A stretch of 64,000 bases of DNA from Chersky-840 sp963764205 (GCA_963764205.1 CAVXRN010000002.1:930001-994000); one strand, 5' to 3'. Shown: positions 30,266 to 39,305, counted from the first letter of the stretch. The notes: a model not told the origin generated them from the sequence alone. Numbers and translations are program-made.

Positions 30266-31942
30266 CTAGCGACGCCCGCCGGCCGCTCCCCGTCGTTGCC
30301 GTCGGCGCGGCGTGCCCAACGCGGCGAGGCGCTCGGGCGCGTCGGCCAGGTCGGGGTCGACCGACGCCACGCGGGCGAAGAGCTCGCGGGCCCGGGGGAC
30401 GTCGCCGGCCCTCTCGTACAGATCCGCGAGGACGTACCACTGGCGCAGGTGGCGGTCGCCGGGGTTGCGGAGGTTGCGGGCGCCGCCGGCGGTGGCGAGG
30501 AGCAAGATGGCCTCGTCGAGCTTCCCCACGTCGGCCAGGTCCTCGGCCAGGACGACGCGGCCTTCCACCAGGACGTCGGCCGACGGTGAGGCGCCGCGCA
30601 ATTCCTTCCACAGGGCCTCGACGCGACGGTGGTGGCCCATGGCGCGGTGGCAGTCCATGAGCACGGGCACCTGGCTGGGGTCACCGCCCGAGAGCTTGCG
30701 GGCCGCGTCGAGGTGCCGGACCGCCTCGCGCCACCGGCCCAGGCGGTAGCACACGAGGCCGTGCAGCTCGCGCGCCGCAGCGGACTCGGGCACCCGGTCG
30801 ACGAGCTCGCGGGTGATACGCAACGCCTCGGGGTACCGATCGCGCTCGTAGGCGCGCGCCGCGGCGGCCAGGCGGTCGGCCACCCTTCCGGCCTTGGCGC
30901 GACCGAGCGCGCCGGCGAGTTCCTCGACCACGTCGGTGGGGAGGGCCTCGTCCGATGCGTGGGACGTCGGTGTGGGGCGTCGGTCGGTGGTGGTGTCGTT
31001 CGAGCTGCGCGTCCGGCGAGACGATCGACCCGAACGCGCCCCGGAGGCGGGGTCGGAGGCCACGCCGTCGAAGACCCAGACCTCCTCGGTCCACTGCGGA
31101 CGCGGGTGGCCGCGGTCGGATCGTGCCTTCTCGCGCTCGTCGTCGGGCCCGTGGTCGCCGTCCTCGCCGAGCAACCGCGCGCCCTTGCGGGCGACACTCC
31201 CCCATCCGCGTCCCTCGCCCGGCAGGCGTGGGGCCGGCGGCTTGTGATCCGCGGGCTGGCGAGGGCCCCGGGGTCGTTCCGCCGGTGGGCGCGAGCCGGT
31301 CTGGCGCGCCGGTGGGCGCGAGCCGGTCTGGCGCGCCGGTGGGCGCGAGCCGGTCTGGCGCGCCGGTGGGCGCGAGCCGGTCTGGCGCGCCGGTGGGCGC
31401 GAGCCGGTCTGGCGCGCCGGTGGGCGCGAGCCGGTCTGGCGCGCCGGTGGGCGCGAGCCGGTCTGGCGCGCCGGTGGGCGCGAGCCGGTCTGGCGCGCCG
31501 GTGGGCGCGAGCCGGTCTGGCGCGCCGGTGGGCGCGACGATCGGCCGGCGCCATCGTCGGTGCGACGCGTACTCGGACGGGCACCGGTGCGGGCGTCGGA
31601 CCTCGCGCCTCGGCTCCCTGGTTCCGGTCGGGGACGAGGTGGGCGTCGAGCGTCACCTTGGGTTCGGCGCAGGCGCGGAGGGCGTCTGTCGTCGTCCTCG
31701 GCCCGGGGGCGAGGGGGACGGCGACGCGTACCCGAAGGATCGGACCGATCCGTGGCTCTACCAGGGCGTTCGTCGCGCGATCGGCTCGGTGGGCGGGGTC
31801 GGGTGGCGCCGGAGCGGCCCGTGCCCCGACTCGGAGCTGCACTGCTCGGGGGCGCGCTCCTCCGGCTTCGATCACCGGTGGGGCGGCCGTTCCGGGGACC
31901 GTCGGGTCTCCGGGGACGCCCCGATGCTGCGTCCCTGGGCAC
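30266..31942 (-). CDS. Arg/Pro-rich protein with a nine-copy nonapeptide repeat and TPR-like C-terminus
   Basis: I chose GTG 31942 because a TACACT hexamer (31949-31954 on the complement) ends 6 nt before it, the spacing of a leaderless start. ATG 32092 is an alternative but would add about 50 unlikely residues. The 558-residue product has a strongly basic, disordered N-terminal half. It includes nine perfect copies of RPPARQTGS (encoded at 31280-31537). The 230-residue C-terminal half contains helix-turn-helix repeats of TPR style (RYPEALRITRELVDRVPESAAARELHGLV; GRWREAVRHLDAARKL). No signal or membrane segment is visible. The basic half could bind nucleic acid or acidic polymers; this is inference. 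Confidence 0.6.
   Translation of the reverse strand: MPRDAASGRPRRPDGPRNGRPTGDRSRRSAPPSSAAPSRGTGRSGATRPRPPSRSRDERPGRATDRSDPSGTRRRPPRPRAEDDDRRPPRLRRTQGDARRPPRPRPEPGSRGARSDARTGARPSTRRTDDGAGRSSRPPARQTGSRPPARQTGSRPPARQTGSRPPARQTGSRPPARQTGSRPPARQTGSRPPARQTGSRPPARQTGSRPPARQTGSRPPAERPRGPRQPADHKPPAPRLPGEGRGWGSVARKGARLLGEDGDHGPDDEREKARSDRGHPRPQWTEEVWVFDGVASDPASGARSGRSSRRTRSSNDTTTDRRPTPTSHASDEALPTDVVEELAGALGRAKAGRVADRLAAAARAYERDRYPEALRITRELVDRVPESAAARELHGLVCYRLGRWREAVRHLDAARKLSGGDPSQVPVLMDCHRAMGHHRRVEALWKELRGASPSADVLVEGRVVLAEDLADVGKLDEAILLLATAGGARNLRNPGDRHLRQWYVLADLYERAGDVPRARELFARVASVDPDLADAPERLAALGTPRRRQRRGAAGGRR
31280..31537 (-). repeat. 27-bp perfect tandem repeat, nine and a half copies
   Basis: The unit (+ strand CGCCGGTGGGCGCGAGCC then GGTCTGGCG) repeats without a mismatch that I can see from 31280 to 31522 and then for 15 more bases. 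The unit is a multiple of three, so the frame is kept and every copy adds nine residues. Perfect identity means recent expansion or ongoing slippage or recombination. There are no spacers, so it is not a CRISPR. Confidence 0.95.
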
Positions 31943-32070
31943 GCGACGAGTGTACCGACCCCAGTCGGGGAACCTCTGAGCCCTCGTCGAACCGTGCGCG
32001 GCGCAAGGGTGCGCACAGGGAAAAACCAACGTGCTCACAGAAACCGGATGATCAGCGCGAGGAAGGTCGC

Positions 32071-32086
32071 GAAACGTTAACGTTTC
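32071..32086. promoter_or_regulatory. 16-bp perfect palindrome, likely operator
   Basis: GAAACGTTAACGTTTC is a perfect inverted repeat in an AT-richer pocket 49 nt before the transporter binding-protein start and 129 nt before the divergent TPR-like gene start. Its AAACGTT arms resemble LacI/GalR-type operators, though the spacing differs. Position suggests control of the ABC importer. No matching regulator gene is in the window. Confidence 0.6.
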
Positions 32087-32134
32087 CGTCATATCCCGGA
32101 ACGTGGGTGCCGGGATGGACGAAGGCGAGGGAAT

Positions 32135-34034
32135 ATGCGACGGGTACGCGGATTGGTGATGGTCACGGTGTCCGTGATCGTGGCGGCATTGGTGCTCGCC
32201 GCTTGTAGTTCCTCACCGTCCTCGTCATCGAGCTCAGGGAGCTCGAGCGGCACAAAGCAGCAGGGAGGCACGGCAACCTACGCGGAGACGTCCAACTCGC
32301 CGCCCAACTACATCTTCCCCTTCATGAGCCTGGCGTTCTTCAGCGTCTACAACATCAGTCAGTTCCAAGTCCTCATGTACCGGCCGCTGTACTGGTTCGG
32401 CACCGGCGCACAGCCCACGCTCAACTCGTCGTTGTCATTGGGCCAGGCGCCGGTGTACTCGAACAACAACACGACCGTCGTCGTCAACCTGAAGTCGTAC
32501 AAGTGGTCCAACGGTGAGACGGTGACCGCGCAGGACGTCATGTTCTGGATGAACATGATGCACTCGGACAAGGCCAACTGGGCCGCCTACGCACCTGGCT
32601 TCATCCCCGACAACGTCAAGAGCATCACGATCAACAGTCCCACGCAGCTCACCTTCGCCCTGACCGGACCGGTCAACCCCTACTGGTTCACCTACAACCA
32701 GTTGTCACAGATCACGCCATTCCCGGTGGCCTGGGACATCACAGCAACGGGTGCCGCTGCGGGTTCGGGAGGATGTTCGGCCGCGGCGTTCGGCACGGAG
32801 GATGCCAAGTGTGATGCGGTGTACACGTTCCTCTCGAAGCAGGCCGGCTTCGACCCCGCCAACCCCAACGCCACCAACAACTCGTTGGCGACCTACGCCA
32901 CGAACCCGATCTGGCAGGTCGTGGACGGTCCGTGGAAGCTCTCGTCGTTCGACGCCTCGGGCAATGTCAGCTTCGTCCCCAACAAGAGCTACTCGGGATC
33001 GCCCAAGCCGACCTTGTCGAAGTTCGTGGAGCTCCCCTTCACCACTGAGGACGCCGAATTCAACGCCCTCGTCGGGGGTCAGGTCGACTTCGGCTACCTC
33101 CCGCTCACGGATGTGACCCAGCCGACGACCAACCCGCTCGTGCCGGCCGGGAACAACTCGCGGCTCTCGGACTTCACGCTGGCGCCGTTGTACTCCTGGT
33201 CGGTGAACTTCTTCCCCGAGAACTACAACTCCACGGGGAACAACGGCTCTGCCGGAGCGATCTGGAAGCAGCTCTACATCCGGCAGGCCTTCCAGGACCT
33301 CGTCGACCAGCCGCTCTACATCACCAAGATCGACAAGGGCTACGGGGTGCCCACCTATGGACCGGTTCCCGTCCTGCCGGCCAACCCCTTCGCCTCGTCC
33401 AAGGAGAAGAGCAACCCGTATCCCTATAGCGTGACGGCAGCCAAGAGCCTGCTCGAGAGCCACGGGTGGAAGGTCGTGCCGGGCGGAACCACCACCTGCA
33501 CCGACCCGTCCAAATGCGGGGCGAACATCCCCGATGGGGCGAAGTTGGCCTTCAACCTGCAATACGCCAGCGGCAACGCGTCGCAAGAGCAGATCATGAA
33601 CACCGAGAAGTCGTCGTGGTCCCAAGCCGGGTTCAACATCACGCTCAGCTCGGCCTCGTTCAACACGGTGATCGGCAACGCAACGGCGTGCACGCCCTCG
33701 CCGAGCTGCACGTGGGAGCTCGAGAACTGGGGTGCGGGATGGATCTACTCCCCGGACATCTACCCCACCGGCGAGGAGATCTTCTCGACCGGTGCGGGTT
33801 CCAACTCCGGGAGCTACAGCGACGCCACCAACGACAAGTTGACGGTGGAGACAAACACCACCAACACATCCCTGACGACGTGGGAGAACTACCTCTCCCA
33901 GCAGCTCCCGGTGGTGTGGCAACCCAACAGCGTCACGGCGATGTCGGAGATCCGAAACACGCTCCACGGCGCGCTCCCCCAGAACCCGCTCCAGAGCCCT
34001 CAACCCCGAAGACTGGTACTTCGTGAAGTCGTAA
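32135..34034 (+). CDS. Peptide/nickel-type ABC transporter substrate-binding lipoprotein (family 5), 1-nt frameshift at the 3' end
   Basis: A family 5 extracytoplasmic binding protein of about 633 residues. ATG 32135 follows AGGGA. A signal peptide ends with the lipobox VLAAC at about residues 20-24, and a Ser-rich linker comes next. Domain marks are NIFPFM-like NYIFPFMSLAFF, VVNLKSYKWSNGETVTAQDVMFWMNMM, and VDGPWKLSSFDASGNVSFVPNKSYSG. The frame breaks at an extra C in CCC 33997-33999. Dropping it gives the ending LNPEDWYFVKS and a TAA at 34032-34034, the usual C-terminus; without this the frame runs into the permease. The ligand is unknown. It is the first gene of the importer. Confidence 0.9.
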
Positions 34035-34067
34035 CCTCCGATTCAGTGAAGGTCGAGGTGTCGTCAC

Positions 34068-34113
34068 GGTCCGCCCCGACCTCGAGCCTACAGGCTCGAG
34101 GTCGGGGCGGACC
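34068..34113 (+). terminator. Very strong hairpin between binding protein and permeases
   Basis: A perfect 21-bp stem (34068-34088 with 34093-34113; it begins GGTCCGCCCCGACC) closed by the loop TACA, starting 33 nt after the binding-protein stop. There is no T run. Such structures between a binding protein and its permease genes commonly protect the upstream mRNA or partly stop transcription, so that the binding protein is made in excess. Confidence 0.85.
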
Positions 34114-34133
34114 TGCTTCGACTGGACGGACCG

Positions 34134-35087
34134 ATGATCGGGTTCATATTCCGACGGTTCCTCCAGGCGATCGTCGTCGTCCTGGGTGTGATGCTGATCG
34201 TGTTCCTCCTGGCGCACATCATCCCCGGGGGGGCCGCTCGGGCCGCGCTCGGACCCCGGGCCACGAGGGCCCAGATCGCGCAGTTCAACCGGCTGAACCA
34301 CTACAACCAGCCCCTGCTCAAGCAGTTCTGGCTCTACATCGAAGGCCTGGTCACGCGTTTCAACCTCGGGTACTCGTACCACTGGAACCAAGGTGTTACC
34401 CAGGTCATCCTCGAGCGCCTTCCCAAGACACTCCTCCTGGTGGGGATGGCAACCTTTTTGGCAGTGATCATCGCCATCCCCTTGGGCATCTTGCAGGTGG
34501 TCCGGCGCAACAAGCCGATCGACTACGTGCTCACGAGCGTGTCGTTCATCTTGTACGCCACGCCCGTCTTCCTGCTCGGGGCGCTGCTGATCCTCTACTT
34601 CTCCTTCGACCTCCACTGGTTCCCACCCGAGGCGCCCCAGGGGTCGACGGTGGGCGAGATCCTCTCGGATCCGCGCGCCCTGGTCCTGCCCGTCTTCACC
34701 CTGGCCGCGCTCACCATCGCCTCGTTCAGCCGGTACATGCGGTCGTCGATGATGGAGACGCTCACCGAGGACTACGTCCGCACGGCGCGAGCCAAAGGGG
34801 CGGGCCCGCGCCGGGTGCTGTACATCCACGCGCTGCGCAATGCGGTGATCCCCATCATCACACTGCTGGGCCTGTCGATCCCGGCCATCGTGGGAGGGGC
34901 ACTGGTCACCGAGGCGCTGTTCAACTACCCGGGCATGGGCCTGCTCGCCTATCAGGCGATCACCAACACCGACATCCCCCTGCTGTTGGGGACCACGTTC
35001 TTCGCCACCCTGGCTACCATTTTCGGCTCGCTCCTGGCCGACATCCTCTACGCTGCGGTCGACCCGAGGATCCGCTATGCCAAGTGA
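34134..35087 (+). CDS. dppB: Peptide/nickel-type ABC permease, DppB-like
   Basis: A 317-residue inner-membrane permease with six predicted helices. The N-terminus (MIGFIFRRFLQAIVVVLGVMLIVFLLAHIIPG) is typical of DppB/OppB. The EAA loop, which contacts the ATPase, is DYVRTARAKGAGPRRVLYIHALRNAVIPIITLLG. ATG 34134 is preceded by GGACGGACC rather than a strong Shine-Dalgarno. Its 3' end overlaps the next permease by 11 nt. Confidence 0.93.
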   Translation: MIGFIFRRFLQAIVVVLGVMLIVFLLAHIIPGGAARAALGPRATRAQIAQFNRLNHYNQPLLKQFWLYIEGLVTRFNLGYSYHWNQGVTQVILERLPKTLLLVGMATFLAVIIAIPLGILQVVRRNKPIDYVLTSVSFILYATPVFLLGALLILYFSFDLHWFPPEAPQGSTVGEILSDPRALVLPVFTLAALTIASFSRYMRSSMMETLTEDYVRTARAKGAGPRRVLYIHALRNAVIPIITLLGLSIPAIVGGALVTEALFNYPGMGLLAYQAITNTDIPLLLGTTFFATLATIFGSLLADILYAAVDPRIRYAK

Positions 35088-36099
35088 CCGATACGAAGAC
35101 CCGTCGGGATCGCAGTGGTCGGGCCGAGCCGCCCTCGAGGATGCCATCACCGGGGTGGCGATCCCGCCCAGCGGCTCGCTCATCGCCGACTCCGCCGTGC
35201 CCAACGGAGCCGGGCCGACGGGGGGCGAAGCGGCGTCCCACGGCGGCATGTTCCGTCAGATCGTGTCGGTGTTCGCCGAGAACAAGCTGGCTGTGGCCGG
35301 CCTCGTGGTCATCGTGGGGATGGTCCTGTTCTGCTTCGTGGGGCCGTTCTTTTACCACACCAACCAGACCAACGCCCAGGAAGCGCTACTCAACTCGACC
35401 CAGAACAGTCCCCCGGGGGCGGGTCACCCCTTGGGGACCGACGCCTCGGGGTTCGACATCCTGGGCCGCATCATGTTCGCGGGAAAGAACTCGCTCATCG
35501 TCGGGTTCGCCGCGGCGATCGCCGCCACGGTGATCGGCGTGGTCTTCGGGGCGGTCTCGGGATTCTTCGGCGGTTGGGTCGACGCCGCGATGATGCGGTT
35601 CGTCGACGTGTTGCTGTCGATCCCGCAGCTCTTCCTCCTCATCGTGCTGGCCGTGATCTTCCACACGTCACTCATCTTGTTGATCACCGTGATCGCATTC
35701 GTCGCCTGGCTCGTGCCCGCCCGACTCATCCGGGGTGAGACCCTGACACTGCGGGTGCGCGAGTACGTCCAGGCCGTCAAGGTGATGGGCGGCAGTCGGA
35801 GGCGGATCGTGACGCGCCACGTCATCCCCAACACCGTCGGCACCATTGTCGTGAATGCCACGTTCCAGGTGGCCGACGCCATCCTCCTCATCTCGTACCT
35901 GGGGTTCCTCGGCCTCGGGCTCCCCGCCCCCCAGACCGACTGGGGGTCGATGATGAACACCGTGGTGAGCGACGCCGCCAACGGGTACTGGTGGAAGTTC
36001 TATCCGGTCGGTGCGTGCATCGTGTTGGTGGTGGTGGCGTTCAACTTCGTGGGCGACGCGCTGCGCGACTCCCTCGAGGTCCGGCTCCAGCGTCGCTGA
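35077..36099 (+). CDS. dppC: Peptide/nickel-type ABC permease, DppC-like
   Basis: The partner permease, 340 aa. It has a longer cytoplasmic N-terminus (about 70 residues, SGRAALEDAITGVAIPP...) and then the DppC-type MFRQIVSVFAENKLAVAGLVVIVGMVLFCFVGPFF. HPLGTDASGFDILGRIMFAGKNSLIVGF is the classic DppC/OppC segment. The EAA loop is EYVQAVKVMGGSRRRIVTRHVIPNTVGTIVV. It overlaps dppB (ATG 35077), so the subunits are coupled. The stop lies 25 nt from the convergent ATPase gene. Confidence 0.93.
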   Translation: MPSDRYEDPSGSQWSGRAALEDAITGVAIPPSGSLIADSAVPNGAGPTGGEAASHGGMFRQIVSVFAENKLAVAGLVVIVGMVLFCFVGPFFYHTNQTNAQEALLNSTQNSPPGAGHPLGTDASGFDILGRIMFAGKNSLIVGFAAAIAATVIGVVFGAVSGFFGGWVDAAMMRFVDVLLSIPQLFLLIVLAVIFHTSLILLITVIAFVAWLVPARLIRGETLTLRVREYVQAVKVMGGSRRRIVTRHVIPNTVGTIVVNATFQVADAILLISYLGFLGLGLPAPQTDWGSMMNTVVSDAANGYWWKFYPVGACIVLVVVAFNFVGDALRDSLEVRLQRR

Positions 36100-36123
36100 C
36101 GCGGCGCGCCGTGCTCGAGGGGT

Positions 36124-38256
36124 TCAGCCCACCGCCGTCGGGACGCGTTCGTCGGGGGCGCTGCCCGACGGTGTCTGGAGGGGGAAGTGACACGCCGCCA
36201 TGTGCCCGGTGCCGAAGGGCCGGAGCGGAGGCTCCTCCTGGGCGCAGATCTCCTGGGCGAAGGGGCAGCGGGTACGGAAGCGACAGCCCGAGGGCGGGTT
36301 GAGCGCGGAGGGCAGCTCGCCTCGGATGTGGCCCTTGGGCTTGGCGCGGGCGCGGGTCACGTCGGGCTCGGGAATGGCGTCGATGAGCGCCCGTGTGTAG
36401 GGATGGACCGTGTGCTCGTACACGCGTTGGGCCGGGCCGACCTCGACGAGTTTGCCCAGGTACATGACGCCCATCGAGTCGGCGACGTACCTCACGACCG
36501 CCAAGTCGTGGGAGATCACGATGTAGCTGAGCTTGTGTCGGGCCTGGAGCTCCTTCAACAGGTTGAGGATCTGCGCCTGGATCGAGACGTCGAGGGCCGA
36601 GACCGGCTCGTCGGCGACGATGAGGCGGGGTTCGAGCGCGAGGGCCCGTGCCAACCCGATCCGTTGGCGCTGGCCGCCGGAGAACTCGTGGGGATAGAGC
36701 TCGCCCGCGTTGGGATTGAGGCCGACTTCGCTCAGAAGCGCCTTCACCTTCTCGTCGCGCTCGGCCGAGCTCCCGATGCCCTGGACGACGAACGGCTCGC
36801 GCAGGATCGAGCCCACCCGCATGCGGGGGTCGAGCGAGGCGTAGGGGTCCTGGAACATGAGCTGCATGTCGCGCCGCATGTCGCGCAGGGGCTTACCCCT
36901 CAAGAGACGGATGTCGTTGCCCTCGAAGAGGATTCGTCCGGCATCGGCCCGCTCGAGCGCGACGGTCAGGCGTCCGATGGTGGTCTTGCCGCAGCCCGAC
37001 TCCCCCACCAAGCCGAAGGTCTCTCCCGCGCGGATGGCGAAGGAGACGTCGGAGACGGCCTTGACGCTGCCGATCTTGCGTTGCAGCAACGCCCCCGAGG
37101 TGACCGGGAACTCCTTCACCAGGTGCTCGACCTGGAGCAGGACCGGTTGGGCCTCGAGCCGCTGGGCCCGGGTCCGGAGGTCGGAGACGATGGATCCGTC
37201 CGGGCCGATCTCGGCACCGAGGACGACGTCTCCGGCCGCGACCGCCGCCTGAGAGGCGGCCGAGGCGTGCTCCTCGCCCGTGCCTACCGGGTAGAAGCAG
37301 GCCGCCAGGTGGGTGGGGTCGGCCCCGCCGGTTCGCGCGAGCTCGGGTTCTTCGTTCCAACATTTGTCCCGGGCGAAGCGGCACCGTTGGGCGAACCGAC
37401 AGTGCCCGATGGGATGGGAGAGATCGGGGGGCAGGCCCGCGATGCTCCGGAGTGGGACCGACGCGTCCTGGTCCAACTTGGGGACCGAGGCGAGGAGGGC
37501 CTCGGAGTAGCGGTGGCGCATGGCCGTGAACATCTCGAGGGTGGGGGCCTCTTCGACGATCTTGCCGGCGTACATCACGAGCACGCGGTCGGTGCGGCCC
37601 GCGATGACGCCCATGTCGTGGGTGATGAGCACGACGGCCATCTTCAGCTTCTGGCGCAGGTCGTCGATGAGGTCGAGGATCTGCGCCTGGATGGTGACGT
37701 CGAGTGCGGTGGTGGGCTCGTCCGCGATCAGGAGCTTGGGCTCACACGCCAGTGCCATGGCGATCATGACCCGCTGGCGCAGTCCACCCGAGAGCTGGTG
37801 AGGGTAGGTGTCGAGGCGCTCACGGGGTCGGGGCATGTCCACGAGCGAGAGGACCTCGAGGGCGCGCTCGCGGGCCTGGGCCTTCGAAGCGCCGCGATGG
37901 AGGCGGACGCTCTCGGCGATCTGTCGGCCGATGGTCATCGTGGGGTTGAGCGAGGTGAGGGGGTCCTGGAAGATCATGCCGACGTCGTTGCCCCGGACCT
38001 TGCACATGTCCTTCTCGGACAGGGGGGCGACGTCGCGGCCCAGGAGGCGGACCGAGCCGGCGGTGATGTGGCCGACGTCGGGCAGGAGGCGCATGATGGA
38101 CAGGCCCGTGGTGGTCTTGCCGCAGCCGGACTCCCCCACGACGCCGACGCATTCGCCCTCGTCGACGTGGAACGAGACGCCGTCGACGGCGACGACGTTC
38201 GAACGGCGGAGATGGAACTCGGTCGTGAGGTTCTCGACCTCGAGAACGGTGCTCAC
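36124..38256 (-). CDS. Fused double ABC ATPase (DppD-DppF type)
   Basis: Two complete nucleotide-binding domains lie in one 710-residue chain. Domain 1 (about residues 1-330) has Walker A GESGCGKTTTGLS, signature HQLSGGLRQR and Walker B LLIADEPTTALD. Domain 2 (about 375-710) has GESGCGKTTIGRL, HEFSGGQRQR and LIVADEPVSALD. Each ends with the oligopeptide-transporter C-terminal Cys motif (CRFAQRCRFARDKC; CRFRTRCPFAQEIC), which can hold an iron-sulfur cluster. GTG 38256 has a strong GAGGAGG site 5 nt upstream, so the longer N-terminus is rejected. It faces the permease genes tail to tail and is presumably their energiser. Confidence 0.93.
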   Translation of the reverse strand: MSTVLEVENLTTEFHLRRSNVVAVDGVSFHVDEGECVGVVGESGCGKTTTGLSIMRLLPDVGHITAGSVRLLGRDVAPLSEKDMCKVRGNDVGMIFQDPLTSLNPTMTIGRQIAESVRLHRGASKAQARERALEVLSLVDMPRPRERLDTYPHQLSGGLRQRVMIAMALACEPKLLIADEPTTALDVTIQAQILDLIDDLRQKLKMAVVLITHDMGVIAGRTDRVLVMYAGKIVEEAPTLEMFTAMRHRYSEALLASVPKLDQDASVPLRSIAGLPPDLSHPIGHCRFAQRCRFARDKCWNEEPELARTGGADPTHLAACFYPVGTGEEHASAASQAAVAAGDVVLGAEIGPDGSIVSDLRTRAQRLEAQPVLLQVEHLVKEFPVTSGALLQRKIGSVKAVSDVSFAIRAGETFGLVGESGCGKTTIGRLTVALERADAGRILFEGNDIRLLRGKPLRDMRRDMQLMFQDPYASLDPRMRVGSILREPFVVQGIGSSAERDEKVKALLSEVGLNPNAGELYPHEFSGGQRQRIGLARALALEPRLIVADEPVSALDVSIQAQILNLLKELQARHKLSYIVISHDLAVVRYVADSMGVMYLGKLVEVGPAQRVYEHTVHPYTRALIDAIPEPDVTRARAKPKGHIRGELPSALNPPSGCRFRTRCPFAQEICAQEEPPLRPFGTGHMAACHFPLQTPSGSAPDERVPTAVG

Positions 38257-38356
38257 CGGCCTCCTCGGTGACCAGTCGAGACCCACCGCTTGGGTCCGTC
38301 GCACGCCACGCTACCTGCGATTTGACCGGGCCGAGGGGAGGCGGCCGTCGAAAATG

Positions 38357-38390
38357 GAGATGGGCCCCCGCTCTCGCAGGGGCCCATCTC
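38357..38390 (-). terminator. Intrinsic terminator of the rRNA operon
   Basis: A 12-bp perfect stem (GAGATGGGCCCC / GGGGCCCATCTC) with a 10-nt loop follows the 5S gene. On the transcribed strand the stem is followed by CATTTTCG, a short U run. It separates the rRNA operon from the ATPase gene read in the same direction. Confidence 0.85.
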
Positions 38391-38399
38391 TGTCGAAAT

Positions 38400-38518
38400 A
38401 TTCCGGCGACGTCCTACTCTCCCAGGGAGTCTCCCCCCAAGTACCATCGGCGCTGGCGGGCTTAACTGCCGTGTTCGGAATGGGAACGGGTGTTGCCCCA
38501 CCGCCATGGTCACCGGAA
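38400..38518 (-). rRNA. rrf: 5S ribosomal RNA
   Basis: About 118 nt, with the conserved internal CGAACACGGCAGUUAAGCCC and the GAUGGUACU loop. The two ends (UUCCGGUGACC / GUCGCCGGAA) pair as helix I. It lies 88 nt after 23S in the usual order. Ends are accurate to a few bases. Confidence 0.97.
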
Positions 38519-38584
38519 ATCGTGCTCCTCCCGAGAGCCCGATGGCCCTGAGGGTCGAGCGGCCGTCCGGCCACCCCGTGAGCG

Positions 38585-38605
38585 TTCCATAGCGAGCACG
38601 AGCAT
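38585..38605 (-). other. 3' strand of the 23S processing stem
   Basis: These 21 bases are the exact reverse complement of 43455-43475 on the other side of 23S, so the precursor folds the whole gene into a loop closed by a perfect 21-bp stem, the expected RNase III site. Confidence 0.9.
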
Positions 38606-38742
38606 AAATGTCTCCAAGCCCTCGGCCGATTAGTACCGGTCGGCTGAACACGTTGCCGTGCTTACACCTCCGGCCTATCAACGTGGTGATCTAGCCACGG
38701 GCCTTACCAGGTTGTCCTGTGGGAGACCTCATCTTGGAACGA

Positions 38743-38774
<32 letters not shown>

Positions 38775-38905
38775 CATCCGTAGGTCGCTAACCAGCCGTG
38801 CCCTTGGCAGGACAACTGGCACACGAGAGCTACGTCCGTCCCGGTCCTCTCGTACTAGGGACAGCCTTCCTCAGGTCTCCTGCGGCTGCATCGGATAGGG
38901 ACCGA

Positions 38906-39188
38906 CACTCTTGTTACCACCGGCGCAGAGCACCGGGGGCCAGGGCATTTCTGCCTGGCTCTGCATGTCGCCATGCAGGTCGGACCATATCTTCACCACT
39001 CTCAATCAGAGGTGGTGCCTGGCGTATGGTCTCTGAGGATTCCGGATTCGTTGCTGCGAGAATCCGGCCTTTCCTGCTGATTGACCGCACCTGTCACATT
39101 GTCACTGCCCTCTCTCGAGGACGAGTAGTGCAGGATTCAACGGCGTTTCCAGCAAATAGCCAAGTTTATAGACAGCGCGGTTTCATCC
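38906..39188 (-). ncRNA. Group I intron in 23S after U2604, 283 nt, no ORF
   Basis: It interrupts GUGAGACAGU^UCGGUC in the peptidyl-transferase region. The exon ends in U and the intron ends in G, as group I splicing requires. Core elements are visible: P at 39141-39155 (UUGCUGGAAACGCCG), Q at 39068-39082 (AAUCAGCAGGAAAGG), R at 39018-39043 and S at 38982-38993 (AAGAUAUGGUCC). P7 pairs GACCAUA with UAUGGUC. An internal guide GCUGUCU at intron position 13-19 pairs with exon AGACAGU, with the terminal U.G wobble. It is too short for an endonuclease gene and must rely on self-splicing. Confidence 0.92.
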
Positions 39189-39222
39189 ACTGTCTCACGA
39201 CGTTCTAAACCCAGCTCGCGTA

Positions 39223-39258
<36 letters not shown>

Positions 39259-39259
39259 G

Positions 39260-39305
<46 letters not shown>

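Noticed and set aside
31280..31537. CRISPR-like repeat array
   Set aside because: Units are contiguous 27-mers with no spacers, are in frame with a coding gene, and no cas genes are present.
32135..35533. A 1,132-codon frame joining the binding protein to sequence over the permeases
   Set aside because: It arises from one extra base at 33997-33999. The natural ending LNPEDWYFVKS and the two permease genes are in other frames.
36187..38271. Long + strand frame opposite the double ABC ATPase
   Set aside because: Same reason; Walker and signature motifs are on the - strand.
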